From: Nitriliruptoraceae bacterium
Lineage (GTDB): Bacteria; Actinomycetota; Nitriliruptoria; Nitriliruptorales; Nitriliruptoraceae
Length of the DNA: 10,242 bases
Direction: 5' to 3'
Assembly (NCBI GenBank): GCA_007120485.1
Contig: SKNP01000193.1
Span: 1 to 10,242 of the forward strand
Positions 5,865 to 10,242 of this stretch are shown piece after piece; position 1 is the stretch's first letter, and every line of letters begins with the position of its first letter. Below the pieces are notes generated by a model. The model saw only the letters and a program-made list of their open reading frames with translations. It was not told where the DNA came from and ran no database searches. Position numbers and translations under genes: made by a program.

Positions 5865-7061
5865 TCAGTCACGTCGCAACGCCTCGACCGGGTCGAGCTG
5901 CCCGGCCCGGCGCGCGGGCAGCACCCCGAAGACGATGCCGACGCCGACCGAGGTGCCCAGGGCCAGCGCGATCGACCACCAGGTGACCTCCGCCGGCACC
6001 GGCGCGAACGCCGCGACCAGTGCCGCTCCTCCGATGCCCAACCCCAAGCCGATGATCCCCCCGAGGACCGTGAGGGCGACCGCCTCGAGCAGGAACTGGA
6101 CGGTGATGTCCCGCGTCCGGGCTCCGAGGGCCTTGCGGAGCCCGATCTCCCGGGTGCGTTCGCTCACCGACACCAGCATGATGTTCGACACCCCGACGCC
6201 GCCCACGAGCAACGAGATCCCGGCGATGGCGCCCAGCACCGTGGTGAGGATCGACAGGATGTCGCCCACGACGCCGATGATCTCGTCCTGGCTCACGACG
6301 CTGAACTCGTCCTCGTCGAGCCGTTCGCCGAGGACCCGCTCGGTCGTGCTGCGGTCGACGTCGATCGTCTCGGTGGAGCTCGCCCGCACGAAGATCGAGT
6401 CGATGCGGTCGGTGCCGAACAGCCGCTGCCCGGTCGTGACCGGGACCAGGACCGTCCGGTCCTGGTCCGGGCCGAACGGACTCGCCTCACCGCCGACGCG
6501 GGTGAGGACCCCCACGACCCGGAACTGGATCCCTGCGATGCTGAACTGGCGACCGATCGGGTCCTGCCCGGCGAACAGCTCCTCGGCGGTGGTCGCTCCC
6601 AGCACCGCCGTCCGGCGGGAGGTGACGACGTCCGACTCGCTGAAGGGTTGGCCGCGACCCAGCTCGCGGTTCAGCACGCTGGTGTAGCCGGCCGTGACGG
6701 CCTGCACGGTGGCGTTGAACCGCTGGCCGTCGGCCTGCAGCGACTCCGCCCCGACGGTGGACCCGGCGACCCGCGGCAGCTCACCCGGGAGCTGGCGGTC
6801 GATCCGCTCGATGTCGTCGGTGGTGAAGCGGCTGCGGGTCGGGCCGGCACCGAAGTCCCCGTCCCCCGGCAAGACGAACAGCAGGTTGGATCCGAGCCCC
6901 TCGATCGCCCCGGTGATCTCCGTGCGGGCACCCTGCCCGATCGACACGAGCAGCACCACCGACATGACACCGATGAGCACACCGAGGGTGGTCAGCGCGG
7001 AGCGCAAGCGGTTCGACAGCAACGCCTGGAGCGCGACCCGGATGGCCTCGCGCGCGCTCAC
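5865..7061 (-). CDS. ABC transporter permease, MacB/FtsX family
   Basis: Membrane subunit of a MacB/YknZ-type mechanotransmission ABC exporter. The 398-aa protein has the expected topology: TM1 at about 22-44 (TLGVLIGVMSVVLLVSIGQG), a large extracytoplasmic MacB-PCD-type domain of about 225 residues, then three C-terminal helices at about 270-296, 321-351 and 361-381. The cytoplasmic segment SERTREIGLRKALGA, typical of FtsX-family permeases, lies between the second and third helices. The C-terminus ends with the usual PARRAGQLDPVEALR. I chose the GTG at 7059-7061 because GGAGG lies 7 nt upstream and the MacB-like sequence begins there; the frame extends further upstream but into the ATPase gene. 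It is 34 bp downstream of the ATPase and clearly in one operon with it. The exported substrate is unknown. Confidence 0.92.
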   Translation of the reverse strand: MSAREAIRVALQALLSNRLRSALTTLGVLIGVMSVVLLVSIGQGARTEITGAIEGLGSNLLFVLPGDGDFGAGPTRSRFTTDDIERIDRQLPGELPRVAGSTVGAESLQADGQRFNATVQAVTAGYTSVLNRELGRGQPFSESDVVTSRRTAVLGATTAEELFAGQDPIGRQFSIAGIQFRVVGVLTRVGGEASPFGPDQDRTVLVPVTTGQRLFGTDRIDSIFVRASSTETIDVDRSTTERVLGERLDEDEFSVVSQDEIIGVVGDILSILTTVLGAIAGISLLVGGVGVSNIMLVSVSERTREIGLRKALGARTRDITVQFLLEAVALTVLGGIIGLGLGIGGAALVAAFAPVPAEVTWWSIALALGTSVGVGIVFGVLPARRAGQLDPVEALRRD

Positions 7062-7095
7062 TGGGCAACCTCCGGGATCTCCGCGGCTGGAGGGC

Positions 7096-7787
<692 letters not shown>

Positions 7788-7791
<4 letters not shown>

Positions 7792-9434
7792 CGGCTGACC
7801 CCGCCGTGCGTCCACGACCCCGCGGGCCACCGCGCCGCCGCCTCGCCGTCCGCGTCGTCGCCCGTGTCGCTGTCCGTGTCGGCCGTCTCGCTGAGATCCA
7901 CCTCGTCCCCGTCGGCGACCAGCTCGACCCCGGTGGTGATGACGGTCTCGCCCCGCTCGACCTCGCCGTCGATCGCCGCGTCCTGGTCCCCGATCGCGAG
8001 CAGCTCGACCGGGACCTCCTCCGCGATGCCGTCACGCACGACGTAGACCACCTCGCGGTCGCTACGTCGCAGCAGCGCGGAGGTCGGCACGGCCAGGTCA
8101 GCATCGATCCGGGCCACCTCGATCTCCACCGCTGCGGTCAGCCCGACCCGCAGCTCGACGTCCTCGGGAACGTCGGTGAGCGCCACGGTGACCGGGTAGC
8201 GGGCACCGCCGGCCGGATCGCGCACGGGTTCGATCGCGACGCGCTCGATCCGACCGCGCAGCTCCTGCCCCGCGAAGGCGTCCACCAGCACCTCGACGGG
8301 TTGGCCGGTCGCCACCTCGACGATGTCGAGCTCGTCGACCTGGACCTGCGCCGTGAAGCTGGAGAGGTCGTACACGGTGGCCAGGACCTGCCCAGCGCCG
8401 AGCTGCGAGCCCACCGTCAACGGCCGGTCATCACCGCTGCCGGCGGCACCGTCGGACGACCCGAGCTCACCGAGGTCCGGCACGTCGTCAGCGAGGCCAC
8501 CCAGGTCACCGAGGCCGTCGAGGCCGTCGAGGCCTCCGCCTGCCGGCGGGCCGGGGCCACCCCGGTCGCGCTCGAGCTGCACGATCCCGTCGATCGGCGC
8601 TTCCACGGTCAGCTCGTCCAGACGCGCCTCGGTCGCGTCGAGTGCGGCCTGCGCCTGCTCGACCTGCGCTTCCACCGCGGCCGACTGCGCCGCCTCGGTG
8701 GCCTCGGTCTGGGCCGCGAGCTGCGCCTCGACCTCCTCGAGCTCCCCCGACGCCTCGCGGAACGAGGCTTGGGTCGCCGCGAGCTGGCCTCGGGCCTCAT
8801 GTACCTCGCGCTGGGCGTCCTCGAGCTGTTCGATCGCCGCCGAGCCGTCCGGGCCCTGCGGGAGGTCGTCGGGGTCGATCCCGTCGGCGACCTCGAGGAC
8901 GTCGCCATCCTCCAGCGCGTCGAGCACCTCACCGCGCAGGTCGTCCGCGGCGTCGGTCACCTCCGTGAGACCGAGCACGGCCGAGCCGAGGGCGGACTCG
9001 GCCGCGGCCACCTGCGCATCGAGCGCGCCGATGAGCCCCGGCAGGACCGTGTCGACCTGACCGCGCAGCGAGCCGACGACCGGCGCGAGGTCGAGCCCGG
9101 CGCCCGCTGCGCCCTCCCCCGCGGCGCGAGCGGCGGCGACGGCCTCCTCGGCCTGCTCGATCTGCTGCTCGAGCTCGTCCGACGACAGCCGCACGAGCAG
9201 GTCGCCCGCTTGCACACGGTCGCCGTCGTCGACCGCGAGTTCGACCACCTCGCCGCTGACGCTGGTGGTCACCGCCGCCCGTGCCGCCGGTGCGAGTTCG
9301 GCGGGCGCCGCCACGGTCTGGACGACCTCCGCCTCGCGGATCTCGGCCGTGCCGAGCTGCGGCTCGTCCTCACCGGTGCAGGCCGCGAGCACCACGACGA
9401 GCACGAGCGGCAGCAGGATCCGGCTGGCGGGCAC
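7788..9434 (-). CDS. Lipoprotein membrane-fusion (periplasmic-adaptor-like) subunit of the ABC exporter
   Basis: Adaptor of the HlyD/MacA/YknX type, probably anchored outside the cytoplasmic membrane and funnelling substrate from the permease. Numbering is for 548 aa. A lipoprotein signal peptide (ILLPLVLVVVLAAC) gives lipidated Cys19. The first lipoyl half-motif (SGEVVELAVDDGDRVQAGD) is at about 60-78, then a long Ala/Glu-rich helical hairpin at about 83-277. The second lipoyl half (VEAPIDGIVQLE) starts near 277 but is interrupted by a Gly/Asp/Leu-rich insert at about 292-337. A beta-barrel region (YDLSSFTAQVQVDELDI) and a membrane-proximal domain follow, then an acidic tail. The GTG at 9432-9434 is preceded by GAGG at 5 nt and puts the signal peptide at the N-terminus; the frame extends to 9578 but without a plausible leader. 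No outer-membrane TolC-like partner is seen, as expected for a monoderm. First gene of the exporter operon. Confidence 0.9.
8511..8535. repeat. Short 9-bp tandem repeat within the membrane-fusion gene
   Basis: The unit gaggccgtc occurs twice in a row (8511-8519, 8520-8528), followed by a partial copy. On the minus strand it encodes the LDGLDGL part of the low-complexity insert in the lipoyl domain. It is in frame and does not disrupt the gene. Confidence 0.6.
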
Positions 9435-9468
9435 GACGACCTCGACCGACGAGCGACGGGGGGACCTG

Positions 9469-9474
9469 AGGGTA
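9469..9474 (-). promoter_or_regulatory. Possible -10 element upstream of the exporter operon
   Basis: The minus-strand TACCCT fits TAnnnT and lies 35 nt ahead of the GTG of the membrane-fusion gene, in the 140-bp gap after proC. No recognisable -35 is at the expected distance. The gap and the hairpin after proC make a separate promoter plausible, but this hexamer alone is weak evidence. Confidence 0.22.
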
Positions 9475-9534
9475 CGGCGCGACCCGGAGGTGCAGATCGC
9501 CACGTCGCGGCCGCCGGCCGTGGCACCGCGGTGA

Positions 9535-9550
9535 CCTGGCGTCAGCCAGG
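9535..9550 (-). terminator. Hairpin after proC, possible terminator
   Basis: A perfect 6-bp stem, cctggc/gccagg, with a 4-nt loop lies 24 nt past the proC stop in the direction of transcription. No U-tract follows. It may separate proC from the exporter operon, but the stem is short for this base composition. Confidence 0.4.
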
Positions 9551-9574
9551 CCCGGCGCCCGCGACGGCCCAGCG

Positions 9575-10242
9575 TCACCGACCGCCGGCGGCCAGCTCCT
9601 CGCCACGCAGCTTGGCGGCCTCGATCGCGTCGAGGAACGCGGCCCGCACCCCAGCGCTCTCGAGCTCGCGGATCGCGGAGATCGTGGTCCCGCCCGGGGA
9701 GGTCACCATCTCACGCAGCTGGACCGGGTGGGTGCCGCTCTCCCGGAGCATCTTCGCGCTGCCGACCATCGTCTGCACGATCAGCTCGGTGGACACGTCC
9801 CGGGGCAGTCCGAGCAGGATCCCGGCATCGATCATCGCCTCGGCGAGCAGGAAGAAGTAGGCGGGCCCCGACCCGGACAGGGCGGTGACGGCGTTGAGGT
9901 GCTCCTCGCCCATACGGATCACGCTGCCCACGTGGCTGAGGATCGCCTCGGCCAGCTCGAGGTCAGCCTCCTGCGCGTGGGTCCCGGCCGACACCACCGA
10001 CATGGCGGCATCCACCTGCACCGGGGTGTTGGTCATCACCCGCACGACGGGGACCTCACCGGGGATCGCGTCCTGGATCGCCGCGGTCGGCGTGCCCGCC
10101 GCGACGGAGATGACGGTCTGATCCGGGTTGAAGGCGTCGCCGAGCTCCCCGACCACGTGCAGGAGCACCTGCGGCTTCAACGCGATCAGGACCACGTCGG
10201 CCGCTTCGATCGCCGCACGGTTGTCCAAGGTCGCCTTGACCC
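9575..10242 (-). CDS. proC: Pyrroline-5-carboxylate reductase, N-terminus outside the window
   Basis: Catalyses the last step of proline synthesis, NAD(P)H-dependent reduction of 1-pyrroline-5-carboxylate, in the cytoplasm. About 221 residues are visible; the reading frame runs off the right edge (VKATLDNRAAIEAADVVLIA), so roughly the first 50 residues, with the GxGxxG nucleotide-binding motif, are missing. A TTG at 10226-10228 lies within the conserved fold and is not the true start. Visible family hallmarks are ALKPQ after the Rossmann strands, SGSGPAYFFLLAEAMIDAG in the dimer/active-site region, and the P5CR signature around LREMVTSPGGTTISAI. The C-terminus is complete. Family knowledge and context agree: in M. 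tuberculosis proC is followed directly by the small HTH gene that here lies 6.9 kb further on. Confidence 0.95.
   Translation of the reverse strand, partial: VKATLDNRAAIEAADVVLIALKPQVLLHVVGELGDAFNPDQTVISVAAGTPTAAIQDAIPGEVPVVRVMTNTPVQVDAAMSVVSAGTHAQEADLELAEAILSHVGSVIRMGEEHLNAVTALSGSGPAYFFLLAEAMIDAGILLGLPRDVSTELIVQTMVGSAKMLRESGTHPVQLREMVTSPGGTTISAIRELESAGVRAAFLDAIEAAKLRGEELAAGGR

Noticed and set aside
9435..9578. Longer N-terminus for the exporter adaptor starting near 9578
   Set aside because: It would overlap the proC stop and put 48 Arg-rich residues before the lipoprotein signal peptide; the GTG at 9432-9434 with GAGG upstream is much more plausible.
7806..9860. Plus-strand open frame of 684 codons opposite the exporter adaptor and ATPase region
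   Set aside because: It is antisense to a clear lipoprotein adaptor, spans the proC/adaptor gap, has Arg/His/Asp-rich low-complexity translation and no recognisable domain. Long antisense open frames are expected at this GC content.

Overview
The window is very GC-rich. Every supported gene lies on the minus strand, so it reads from the right edge to the left. GTG starts are common, and several gene pairs are tightly packed, one with a GTGA stop/start overlap. Together with a BldC-like regulator, this suggests a member of the Actinomycetota. The acidic, Asp/Glu-rich proteins and the lone bacterial class I deacetylase would fit a deep-branching lineage such as Nitriliruptoria, but I cannot fix the taxon from this sequence.

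Layout in transcription order, right to left. (1) The 3' part of proC, pyrroline-5-carboxylate reductase, is cut by the window edge and followed by a short hairpin. (2) A three-gene MacB/YknXYZ-type ABC export system follows: a lipoprotein membrane-fusion subunit, an ATPase and an FtsX-type permease. (3) Next is an AcuC-type histone-deacetylase-like enzyme. (4) Then comes a 208-bp intergenic region with a 20-bp direct repeat, leading into a single chemoreceptor (MCP) that appears to lack a HAMP domain. It ends in a strong hairpin. (5) A 75-aa BldC/excisionase-type helix-turn-helix protein follows, then an NAD-dependent epimerase-like protein, and finally a lysophospholipid-acyltransferase-like protein with an N-terminal Cys/His motif. 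The last two are probably translated in a coupled way.

The two ends of the window resemble one conserved actinobacterial neighbourhood. From memory, Mycobacterium tuberculosis has proC (Rv0500), a small HTH protein (Rv0500A), a tiny basic protein (Rv0500B), galE2 (Rv0501) and an acyltransferase (Rv0502) in a row. Here the ABC exporter, the deacetylase and the MCP (about 6.7 kb) sit between proC and the HTH gene. I do not see the tiny basic protein.

I see no RNA genes, CRISPR arrays, insertion sequences, phage genes or obvious new defence system. No gene-free stretch exceeds about 210 bp. The observations most worth a second look are the HAMP-less receptor, the Cys/His-plus-linker extension on the acyltransferase, the acidic Gly-rich insert in the exporter's lipoyl domain, the epimerase without a canonical catalytic tyrosine, and the direct repeat upstream of the MCP.
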